64,000 nucleotides of DNA from Trebouxia sp. TZW2008 (Eukaryota; Chlorophyta; Trebouxiophyceae; Trebouxiales; Trebouxiaceae), in the NCBI GenBank assembly GCA_002118135.1, contig BDIU01000361.1, forward strand, positions 62,176 to 126,175, given 5' to 3'. Each line of letters opens with the position of its first letter. Positions within the stretch are counted from its first letter, which is position 1. The notes beneath the pieces were generated by a model. The model made no database searches. It was not told where the DNA came from and worked only from the letters and a program-made list of their open reading frames with translations. A program made the translations under genes and the position numbers. Shown here in pieces: positions 13,662 to 24,800 of the stretch.

Positions 13662-14197
13662 CCTTTGGCAGAATAAGCCAGTGCTTATGAGCACTCACAA
13701 CCCCAAGAGGCATGTTTTGCATGTCTGCAAGCCCACACCTGTGTGCAGAGACTCAAACGCAGCACAGCATATCTGCCAAATGCATGGTGCAATGGATTTG
13801 TTGATGTCCCTAGCAGATTGTTTACTCTGTGCAGTCCTCACGCAGCTGTTCACAGATGCAACACACCTGGGCAATAGCAAAATCTAATGCTGCGCATGCA
13901 TGATCTCAAGTTACAGACAGCCTGCGCAGTACTAGCTTCCAGAGTCTGGTGGTCTTGTTGCAAGGTTGTCATGCTGCTGCAGTCTTGTTTGCAGCTGGCA
14001 CCCTCTGTGCCATGCCAAATTATGCTCCAGATGCCGCAGAAGCAAGGGTCTTGCTTTTGCAGCTGCTGTAGACTGTCTGCCTCAGGTCATGGATCTAGCA
14101 CACCCTGATCAAGCAACTGAACTTTCCTGATGTAGTTGCATGTTAAATTGTGGACTCTGTGCAAAATATATGGCACAGCTGGCTCCTTTCAACGAGC
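13662..14197. other. Gap between H2A and the DHAD 3' end
   Basis: This is convergent intergenic sequence. On the DHAD strand a TGTAA, the usual green-algal poly(A) signal, occurs near 13911. No coding exon was recognised. Confidence 0.45.
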
Positions 14198-17100
14198 TCA
14201 TAGATCTGTCACACAGCCCAGCGAAGCAGACGAGACATTCTTGATGTATTTGTATAGGGCGCCCCTGGTGGCCTTCAGCGGCGGCGCTTTCCACGCAGCC
14301 TTTCGTTTATTCCACTCTTGTTCACTGATGCCCAAGGCCTCTACCTTATGTGTCTTGGTGTCTACCCTGACTTTGTCGCCATCATGCAACTGCAGAAGGC
14401 ATACATTCTCAGCAACAGAGAGCATAATTGTGTTCATGACACCAGGAACTCATGTCATTTCAGATGCTGCAGTCCACTATGTTCTGATGTCTGACGTTAA
14501 ATGAGTACGTTACCTTGGCTCCATACTCAACAGCTTGCTGCTGGCAAACTCCTGCAAGGAAAACATCAAACTTCCAGATGGCAATGCTCACATGGAGTGC
14601 AACAGTGCATGAGCATGGGAACTTGTGTAAAGCGGCCTGCAGAGCTGCAAATGACACTTGCAACAGAACGCTGGCTAAAGTCAGCAATCAGTGATCCATG
14701 CTCATTGCAGAGCAGAGTCAAGAGCCTCGAGAGCTGTATACAGACAGAGCATGGCATGCAGAAAAATGATTGACAAAACTCATTCATTCTATTCACTATG
14801 AACGTGGGCTAGGCAGGTCCAGCAAGGTACGTACAGACGCAATCAACTCAATAGATGACAAAGCATGCCATACAACACAGATGCAACAGCACTTGCAAAA
14901 TGTCAAATTCTGTGCGGAATTGTGCAGCATATGCATCAGCTTAGGTGTGAGTGGTGTCACAGATACCCTCGTGTCCAAGTGACCTCTGAGTCTCAAAGCA
15001 TGCTGATGAGCTGAAGAAGAAAAGATAGCCCCACAGAGTGTTGAGATAGTACACACCCAGGCTGCCTCTTTAGACAGAGGCTCCCGTTATGACACCGCTA
15101 GACGTTTCTTTGCTTTTCTGTTTCTAGTACACACACGGTGTCACACAGCCACAATGTGACATGCACTTACCAATGCAATAGGTCCGCCATCTTGCGCTTC
15201 TGGAGACACATGACCAATCACAAAGCCATGTGACGCCCCTGAGAATCTGCCGTCAGTGATGAGGGCACACTGACCCCCCAGCCCTGCCCCCATCAGAGCC
15301 CCTGTCGGGGTCAGCATCTCAGGCATGCCTGGACCTCCCTTTGGGCCCTCATACCTGATCACTACCACTGTGCCCTGCAGCGGTAGCAATGACTGTGAGG
15401 ACTGTAATGATGATATGGACGGTGTCGATGACACTTCTTTTGGTCTCTGGCAACTGTTGCAAGAATTGTTTTTTGCGGTCAGTACGCATCAGGATTTGGA
15501 AACAGTGATCATTTGCTGACTGGCCTGCCCTGCCCATGTTGCAGTCACGAATTGCGGCACTGCATGACAGACTTCTCACAAAGAGCACACACCATCACAC
15601 ATGTTTGAAGCAAGCCAAGGTTCCTATCCTAAAGCATTTGAACAGCGTATGTACGCTGACAACATATTGTCATGCATCTTTCTGTGCGCCGTGATAGAAT
15701 GATATGCAGCTTTTGACTCTTTTTACGCATTCATGTGCCAGTGGTTTGAGCCCCTAACCTTCAGCTTTTGAGGACCAGCTTCAACTGCTTTCAGCATGTC
15801 TTCTTCACTGTCAAAAACCCTGGCAGGCCCTTCAAATTCCAGCCCTTCTTTGCCAGTAATTTTGCCCACACAGCCCTCTGGCGCTAGGTTTCCGTACATG
15901 ATTTGGATGTGCCCAGTTGCCTTGATGGGCCGGTCAATTGGGTAAATTAGCATCTGACCCTCCTTTAGGTCTGGCACATTTTTCAGGTTCTCAGCTAGGG
16001 TCTTGCCTGCAAAACAGAAGGGGATGCTGGTTGAGAGTGTCACAGCTGAAATTATCGCCCCGGTCAGCAGTTCATTACCTGTGTGAGTCTGTGCAGCAGA
16101 ATAAATCCAAATGGCACAGCTAAGTCTGTCACCCGTGACTATGCAGCAGTTGCGGTGCATGTGGCCTTCACTCAGCAGAAGCAAATCATTTGCCTTTGTC
16201 AAGCAATCATGATGCAGTGATGAAGGCAAAATGGATAAGGAATCAAGTGTCATCCATCCGTCAGTTACGTGCTGTAGTGTTGAGCATATGCAGCAGGCGT
16301 AACAAGAATGGCACAGCTGAACCTTTCACCCTTTTCAGGCCATTGCAGTCCATGGACCCTCAAGCATCTTGACCGCAGCATGTTAGCCCTGAAGGTAGCA
16401 TTACTGATTATGGTGCTTGTGCAGCAGAAGTAGATGAAATGGCACAGCTGGAGTGGTTACCTGTGACTGTAAGGCAGTCGCCATGCAGGAGACCTTTGTT
16501 CAGCAGGTACTTCAACACAGCTGGCACACCACCAACCTGAAATCAAACAAGACATCCACTGGAGTACAAAGCGCTTGACTGTCGTGCAAAAAGGTGCACG
16601 CCTGTTGCCAAGCAGGTACTTCCGCACAGCTGTCACGCCACCAATCAATGGCCAGGATTGTCATTGGATCCCTCTGGATGCTCCTCAAGTGGCATTCACG
16701 CCATGTTCCTTTTGAACGTCATATTTGAACAGAATCTGCAATGCATACAGAAGATATACAGCATGCACCCAAGCACAGCACGGATCACCACCAAGCATGC
16801 CATATTGGTAACTGCGTGTACATCATAAGCGAGGCAGCAATCTTGTACAGTTCAGTGACATCACCACATTCTCACGCATAAAAACACCTGGACTTACCTG
16901 GCAATTGAAACTCATGGGCAGCTGTACGCTTATACACATATGCCGTTTGGTCTAGCTATAGCTTGCAGGGTTTACACCATTGTCATGGGGGAGGTTTTGC
17001 AGGCCATTGCGTCCCCATCATCACAACCTGACTTACTTGATTGATGATGCCTTGTTTGCGTGTGACAGCAGGCAGCAAGGCCTGTGACCAGGCACCAAGG

Positions 17101-20100
17101 ACAGGGACAGTGACAGTCGAAAAGGTTCCCACTAGGCTTCAAGTCAGCAAAAAAGGTGTGTTGACGCTTATCCGCTGGAACACCAGAAAATTTGCATGCA
17201 AAAGTTGGCAACTTTGCCTATTTTATGCAGATCTTCCATGAGGTATTGTGCACTGGGCTCCAAATCAGCAATGAAAGACGTTTTGCCACTGATCCTTAAG
17301 AAATCAGTAATGAAGAAGTTTTGACGCTCATCTCACCTTATGCAAATCCTCCATAAGGTATTTTCCACTGGGCTTCAAATCAGCAATGAAAGGTGTTTTG
17401 TCACTGATTCTTTGGAAATCATCCAGGCTCAATGGAACACCAGCAGCTCTTGACATCGCTAGCAAATGCAGCACTGCATTGGTGCTTCCTCCTAGCGCCA
17501 TCACTGTTGTGATGCCGTTCTCAAAGGCTTTGGCTGTCATGATGTCCAGAGGCTTTATGTCACGCTTCAACAGCTCAAGCAGCGCCCTACAACACAAATG
17601 CTGCTGTCAATACAAGTTGCGAGAGCGGCTCAAGTCCACTACATGACTGTCATGACGCTGAGTGGAATGTCTGCAGCTCTAGACACTGCTAGAAGGTGCA
17701 GCACAGCATTGGTGCTTCCTCCTAGCGCCATCACTGTTGTGATTGCGTTCTCAAAGGCCTCAGCTGTCATGATGTCCAGAGTCTTTATGTCATGCTTCAA
17801 TAGCTCAAGCAGCGTCCTACAACACAACTGCTGCTGTCACAAGTTGCTAGAGTGGCTCAAGTCCACTACATGACTGTCATGATGCTGAGTGGAATGTCAG
17901 CAGCTCTAGACATTGCTAGAAGGTGCAGCACTGCATTGGTGCTTCCTCCTAATGCCATCAAATTTGTAATGCTGCTCTCAATGGCCTCGGCTGTCATGAT
18001 GTCCAGAGGCTCTATGCCATGCTTCAATAGCTCAAGTAGCGCCCTACAACACAGCTGCTGCTGTCAAAAGACTTGATGAAGTTAGCTAGGCCTTAGACTG
18101 TCTACATGAGTCTTGTGATGCTGAAAACAATGACAGCAGCTCTAGACACTGCTAGAAGGTGCAGCACTGCATCGGTGCATCCTCCTAACGCCATCACTGT
18201 TGCGAGGCCGGTGTCAATGGCCTTGGCTGTAATGATGTCCAGAGTCTTTACGTCATGCTTCAACAACTCAAGTAGCGCCCTGCAAAGCATAGCTGCTATG
18301 GCATCAAACACGCTGACACTCAACAGCAGAATCTGTCCACCAGTGAAAAGGATTCAGGGATTGCTCACTTGCCGACTGCTGTGCAATCTGTCATAGCTTC
18401 AGTAGCATGGAACATGATCAAGTACAGACTTTCTGACAGCAAACAATGACAAGGAAGGTAGCAATGCTTACTTGCCAGCTGCTCTGCATTCTGCTTTCTT
18501 CAGAGGGTCAACACCCAGTACACTGCTACTTTAGGGTAAGCTCATGCCCACAAACATTGGCGGAAAATCTCTGACAAGATGAACAAAGTGCTTACTTTCC
18601 GGCTGCTCTACATTCTGCTTTCTTCAGAGGGTCGACAGCCGGCACACTGCTACTGTAGGTTAAGCTCATGCCCATTGCTTCAACAGCAACAGTCACAAAC
18701 AGTCAACAGCAGAAGTCCCCAACAACACAGAAGGATCAAGGAGTGCTTACTTTTCAGCTGCTCTGCATTCCGCCTTCTTCAAAGGGTCGACAGCTGGCAT
18801 GCTGCTACTGCACGGTAAGCTCATGCCCATTGCTTCAACAGCAACAGTCACAAACAGTCAACAGCAGAAATCCCCAACAACACAGAAGTATCAAGGAGTG
18901 CTTACTTTTCAGCTGCTCTGCATTCCGCCTTCTTCAAAGGGTCGACAGCTGGCACGCTGCTACTGCAGGGTAAGCTCATGCCCATTGCTTCAACAGTGAC
19001 AGTCACAAACAGTCAACAGCAGAAATCCCCAACAACACAGAAGGATCAAGGAGTGCTTACTTCCCAGCTGCTCTGCATTCCGCCTTCTTTAGGGGGTCAA
19101 CAGCTGGCACACTGCTACTGTAGGGTAAGCTCATGCCCATAGCTTCAATAGCGCTGGACATGGTGTTGGCAGTGTACATGCCACCACAAGCCCCTGCTCC
19201 TGGGCATGCATTCCTGATGATGTCGTGGACTTGCTCTTCATTGATCAGCCCGGCTGTGTATGCACCTGCATGCCGTAGAAACTATCTTAGCGGTGATCCC
19301 TAATGGTCGTTTCTGCTGTGGGAACAATGGGTTTGGCAATGTACACGCCAGCACAAGCGCCTGTTCCCGGGCACGCAATTTTGATGATGTCATGGACGTG
19401 CTCTTCGTTGATCAGCCCTGCTGTGTACACACCTGCATGATGTAGAATCTGTGTTTGCTGTTGTTGCTGCTGGTCCTTTTTGCTTTTGAAACAATGGATT
19501 GTTGCTGCTGGTCATCTTTGCTGTTGACATGGCTGCTTTGGCAGTATACATGCCACCACAAGCGCCTGCTCCTTGGCATTCCTGATGATGTCGTGGACCT
19601 GCTCTTCATTGATCAGCCCGGAGGTAGAAACTGTGTTAGCGGTTATCCCTACTGGTCCTTTTTTGCTGTAGAAACAATGTGTTTGGCAGTGTACACGCCA
19701 GCACAAGCGCCTGCTCCTGGGCATTTATTCCTGATGATGTCGTGGACTATTTTCTTGCTGATCAATCCTGTTGTGTGCACCTGCACAAACCGGTGGATAT
19801 GTTTCCTGCCATAGACCCTGAAGGAATGCCGGTCAAGTCCATGCTCACAGTCGTAAACAGTCATCAAAGTAGCATATGATTCAGGAACATGGCTGACCAG
19901 CAAGTTCCCGCCGTCCAGTCTGCTGCTGCTTAGCCCCAGACTCAAGCACATTGTGACCAGTCATTGCAAAGGCTAGAATCCTTCTCTAACTTGTGCTTCA
20001 AAGAAAGAGAGGAAACGCACCGTATGCTTCAAAAGTATGGCTCACAAGTAAATCCCTGCCATCCAACTTGCTACATCCTGGTTTGATGGTCCCGCCATAA

Positions 20101-21289
20101 ACCATGATAGAAGGTCGGTTAAATCTGGCCATTGCTAAGATGACACCTGGCATATTCTTGTCACAGCCAGGTAGTGAAATGTTGGCGTCGTACCACTGAC
20201 CACACATCACAGTCTCAATGCTATCTGCAATGATGTCTCTGGAGGGTAGACTATGACTGCATGCACCAAAAAAAGAGACTCGATACCGGGTGTTTCACTG
20301 TGTCATAGACTGCCTGAATTGCATGGACATATAGTCATTGCCACAGTGTGACACATGTGATCAACCTTGTTGGCTGGCTAAAGCATGTAAAATTACTCTC
20401 TCTCTTTGTGCTGCTGCTTGCAAAGAGCATGATAAGTGAACAACAAAGCAATGCCAAGTTTGTCCTGAAATGGTAGAACAGTGATGTCATGAAACTATTG
20501 TTCAGCACAAGCAAGTTTGAGCAGAAGTTGTATCAATGCAGCGAATTCCATGGCAAACTTCAGGGCAGATGCAAGAAAAGAATGTCAAATTGGATATGTG
20601 CAGCGCAGGTCATGCCTCGTGAGCTGCTTGCAGCAAATTGCTGTATATGCTTTTATTTGTGAGCAGCACCTGTGCCCATTCAAGATGTAATGTCCAGTCA
20701 ACGCAGACATGCCTATATAGCATCGCGATTTTGACCACTACCAGAGTGAGTTGTCAGGACATGCTTACCACATGCCATCAGTGCCCATGGAGATTGCATC
20801 ACTGACACCAATGGTGTTGAACCGCAATCCAACCAGTCCCACCTCGTGACACCCCTCCTTCACTTCTTGAGCAAGGTCATGCAGGTGCATGTTGCAAGGG
20901 TTGCCCTCCCACCAAACCGAGGAAATGCCCACCTGCGATTGCGAGCCAGGATCATACCCGCCATTTGCAACATGAGGTCAATGCTAAGGAGCGTCAAAAC
21001 TGCGCTGCGCGCATGTTTCGTCTGACTTAGGACGAACCTGTGGTTTGTTCATGTCGCCTTCCGTCATTCCGGTCGCGTATAGCATGGCCTGCGATCCTCC
21101 TTGCTGCTTGGACTGAGTGATGGTTCTGCTATATCTGTTGAGTGGTTGTTCTTGAGCTTCTGTACGCGCTGGCTTTGTGCCGGTTGCATCTCGCACATCT
21201 CGGCTGCTCGTATGCTGACGTTTTGGGTCGCTTTGCAAGTCCTCTAGATCAGGCTCGACAGCGCGTTGCGCTTGCGGCTTTGGTGCCAT
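14198..21289 (-). CDS. ILVD: Dihydroxy-acid dehydratase (DHAD)
   Basis: Nine exons join in frame to 608 residues: 21038-21289, 20769-20932, 20021-20256, 19061-19265, 17337-17586, 16461-16536, 15759-16006, 15171-15374 and 14198-14389. It dehydrates dihydroxy acids to 2-oxo acids in valine, isoleucine and leucine synthesis, normally in plastids. The three Fe-S cysteines are present in [19 protein letters not shown] and [10 protein letters not shown], and the catalytic serine loop is [10 protein letters not shown]. The C-terminus [20 protein letters not shown] is typical. The first 50 residues are charged and do not look like a classic transit peptide, so the true start could lie further upstream. 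The introns hold many half-exon copies. Confidence 0.95.
14909..14997 (-). repeat. Dispersed 89-bp repeat, copy 1
   Basis: It is similar to 63884-63972, 49 kb away and in the same orientation. Read on the minus strand both copies give LRL-[RK][19 protein letters not shown]. This copy lies in the last DHAD intron. Confidence 0.7.
16105..16645 (-). repeat. Half-exon copies around DHAD exon 16461-16536
   Basis: Upstream (about 16580-16640) is a 5' copy reading [13 protein letters not shown]. Downstream are 3' copies at about 16110-16185 ([16 protein letters not shown]) and, weaker, 16310-16375. Confidence 0.7.
17075..17300 (-). repeat. Two 3' half-copies of DHAD exon 17337-17586
   Basis: Copies near 17215-17300 and 17080-17170 repeat FIADLKPSG and nearby residues of the exon end. 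They lie downstream of the intact exon and have no 5' half. Confidence 0.7.
17640..18300 (-). repeat. Three 5' half-copies of DHAD exon 17337-17586
   Basis: Copies near 17643-17825, 17873-18065 and 18105-18300 each repeat the acceptor and the first two thirds of the exon ([29 protein letters not shown]). They stop before [10 protein letters not shown] and the donor. They stay largely open and could pass for exons if read alone. Confidence 0.85.
18470..18990 (-). repeat. Four 3' half-copies of DHAD exon 19061-19265
   Basis: Copies near 18475-18545, 18595-18665, 18745-18825 and 18903-18985 repeat [20 protein letters not shown] plus the GTAAGCAC donor, each followed by nearly the same intron start (CCTTGAT, GTTGTTGG). 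The outer copies are more diverged. Confidence 0.85.
19325..19960 (-). repeat. 5' half-copies of DHAD exon 4 and a 3' copy of exon 3
   Basis: Copies near 19325-19440, 19520-19625 and 19660-19780 repeat [20 protein letters not shown] with an acceptor. Near 19790-19950 is a decayed copy of the end of exon 20021-20256 ([18 protein letters not shown] and a VYG block). Confidence 0.8.
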
Positions 21290-21827
21290 GTTGCTACCAC
21301 CCCTGAAGCGCGTCAGGAAGTGTCACAGTGCGCGATAAGGACCTGGCACAGATCAGTAGTGCTGCTGTGGCTTTTCGGAAGACCCACGGGACACTCTTAC
21401 TATCCATTACTACTCCTTACTACAGCCTTGAATGTCAGCAAGCCTGGTGTCTGCAAGGCAAGTGATTGTGCTTGTGCCGCTAAGACGTACAAGTACTGGC
21501 GCCATGCTTTTGCCTTGGTCTCAAAGTGGCCGAATGGGGTATTATGAGCGATTACACAGAATTTGTTTGACAATGCCAATCAGTTTGATGCAATTGAACA
21601 GCAATTGTCTGATGATGATTGGTTCAAGTCTCATGCGCAGCCGGGGAAAGCTGCTTTGCGTGCATTTCGAAGCAATGAAATGGATTGAGTACGTGGGCAT
21701 GCGCCCTGCCTTGCTGCAAGCAGAATTCACAACAACGATGCCAGGCAGTTGAACATTCGCGATTCCAAACAAGGTGCACTCAAATCTCGAGAGTGCTCGG
21801 CAGCAAGCTGCAAACAACACAAAATCA
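21290..21827. other. Gap upstream of DHAD and downstream of MBO2
   Basis: It contains the DHAD promoter side and the end of the next minus-strand gene. No convincing coding exon was seen; short open frames on both strands look random. Confidence 0.45.
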
Positions 21828-24800
21828 CTATATTACAATTTCCCGAGGGTTTGGAACCCTGATATGTCGCATGGTGCTGCCAGCTTCTGAAGGCTTGAAG
21901 GGCGCAAACCCTCCATAGGGTTTGGGAATCCCCAGGTCCTCAGGGATATAAGCATTGGGCCGAGACTCTGCTAGGGATGGTGGTCCCATGACCTGGTCAT
22001 CCTGGATTTGCTGGATGAGGTCAGCCTGCAAATTGGTCACCGTTTGTGAGACAGCCATTGTGAGACAGCCATTGCGAGACAGCCATTGTGACACATCTGC
22101 AAGCAACTCTCAGTCAAGTATGTACTGGCATGGAACCAGTCAGCTATGCAGTGACATGGACGCTGAGAGGGCTTGACGAGCAATGCGTCTGCAGTCAAGC
22201 GCATTCGCAGGCTACAGAATGATGCGACACCAAGTCCTTGTCATCAGTGGCATGCATGCTGCAAACAGTGAGTCAGACATGCTGGACCATGTGTTGAGGA
22301 CAAAATACAATGCAAAGAAACAAAAAGTGGATCTGAGCAAGGTCAAATTTTAGACACAACAGGTGTATGGAGTCAAGTGCTTCAGCACAGCAGTTGCTCA
22401 CCTGTCTCTTCATATCCCAGAGTTGGCTGCGGTCCCTCTCTAGGCGCTGCCAGTCCCTCTCTGTATCCTCTGTGGGTGCTTCACCAGCCTGTGCAGCAGC
22501 ATAGGATTTTTTAATTGTGAGTGACGATGATGGACTTGGTGTTGATACCAATGATGACAATGACAATAACGACACAATCACAGTGACAACAATGTAGGCT
22601 CTCACATGCATAGCACTTGTCCTAGGTATATGTGGCCCAAGTTCTGATCAGCATCATCAGCAGATCTAACCAGATGAAAATGTTGACAAGCAAGCCACTT
22701 TTGATTGCCACCAGGTGTTCGTGTTGCAAGCGCTAAGCTTGACTCGGATGGAGTATAACATGGTGACATTGCAGTCATAAGCATGCGACCTGTGGCATCA
22801 GGTGCATTCAGGTAAGGTAGCTTGGACATGTTTTTGGAAATCTGCTTCTGAAAGGCAAAATACACACAACAGCAGCAAAAGTCACCTTCAATTTGTCGCT
22901 TGCAGCCATGACAACACCCTCCAAGGATTCTTTGTCGGCGCTGAGCTTGATGCTGTGCGCCTGATACATACTCAGCTCGCTCACGGTTGCCATCATGCGC
23001 CGAGTCATGCCTCGCAGCCTGATCTGGTAGTCATTCACCTGTGCATGCATTAGTCATGCATAAGTCATTTGTTACATCCTGAGCTCGCTCACATTGCCAT
23101 CATGCGCTGAGTCATGCCTTTGGTAGTCATTCACCTGTGCATGCAGTCGTGCACAATTCACTCATTACACAGATGTTGACTGTACTCAGCTCGCTCATAA
23201 TCGCCAGCATGCGCCGTAATAGGCTCTGCATTCTGATGTAGTGTTCATTCACTTGTGCCTGCATTAGCCATGGTTGAGTCAAGCATGACACAAATGAGGA
23301 GTTTGATGCTGTGCATTTCTAAAACGCTTGGAATCTCCCCAAGGGCCGCACTGCAAGCTTGCCGACAAGCAAGGGTAAAGTTGCAGATGAACAGCATCAG
23401 CAGGAGCAACTGGGAATGCTGAAGAAGAGAAGGACTGAAGTTCTGGCAAGACAAGATTTGTGCAATGCACACCTAGCACATGTGCAGGAAATTTGTAACT
23501 AGCATTACTGTTACCAACAGGATACATCGCTAGTTCACAAGCCCATAACCCAACAGTAATGACTATCTCAATCTCAGGAGGAACAGGCTGAACACATGAT
23601 CAGCAGGAACAAGAAGCAGCAGAATTGCAAGACAAATTGCAGAAGAAGAAGAAGAAGAAGAGGACTGACCTTCTGTGCCAGCTCCATAATGTCCTGGCGG
23701 CCCTCAGCAGCCTGGATGCGGAGCCGGTTGCTCAGACTTGAAATGAGCATGCAGAAGAAGGACAGAAGGACATCATGTCAGATCACTGAAGAAGCGGACT
23801 GACCTTCTGCGCCAGCTCCAAGGTGTCCTGGCGGCCCTCGGCAGCCTGGTTTCGGAGCCGGTCACTCAGGCTAGCAATCTCCTCCAGAATGAGTTGCTTC
23901 TCCAAGAGCGAGTCCTCCCTCTTGTCCACTCGCTCTTGTAGCTGGCTGATGCGTGCCCGCAACTCATCCTTGCCTGGAATCTTGCCTGGCAACTTGCGCC
24001 ACCTGCACAACAATCGGTGCTATTGAGCTGAATAATGGACAACTTTGTGCTGGCAGGCTTTTAAACGCAGTGGCTGCTTGACAGCAGACGCTTTAGCAGC
24101 TGGCTGGTGGGTGCCCGAAGCTCGTCCTGGCCTGGGATCTTGCCTGGCAACTTACGCCACCTGAGTGGCAAGGATGCTTTTTAGCCAGTAGTGGATTTCA
24201 TCAGGGACACTTGAAGAATCTGATACTTCTAAGTACTGCATTTGCTTCTGTTCAGGACAGTATGCTTCCTGCTTGTCAGCACGCTGTTGCTACCTGTTCA
24301 TGCATGCCCGCAGCTCGTCCTTTGCCCGGCAAACTTTCGCCACCTGAATCACACAGCACAACTGTGAGCTTTCAAGAGTTTTTGACCGAGAGAGATTGTG
24401 ATGACATCACTCTGGACACTGCATCTGGTGATGTAAAGGGCAGCATGCTTGCTTGTCCCCACAATCTTGCAGCTGGCTGATGCGTGCCCAAAAGAATCTT
24501 TGCCTGGGATCTTGCCTGGCAACTTCTGCCACCTAGATGGCAAGGAACCTTGTAAGCCCAAGGGTGACCTTGCTTAAAGCAAATGTGATATCAGTTCCTT
24601 GAGCACTGCAATTGGTGGCATTTGCTGGTGTCTAAAGCAATGTCGATTTTTGTCAAAACTTTCTTGCAGCTGGCTGATGCGTGCTTGCAGCTTGTCCTTG
24701 CCTAAAATCTTACTTGGCAATCTTTCACCTGCTGTAAAACAACTAGATTCAACTCAGGGTGAATTTGTGGGTTGCTAGCACTGTATTTGCTATCATAAGG

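Noticed and set aside
17640..18300. Possible mutually exclusive exons in DHAD
   Set aside because: The three extra copies lack the last third of the exon and a donor in the right place. Using them would remove the conserved [11 protein letters not shown] segment.
22602..22865. Extra MBO2 exon ([15 protein letters not shown])
   Set aside because: Flanking exons join directly in phase and in family order. This stretch shows no coiled-coil character or family match.
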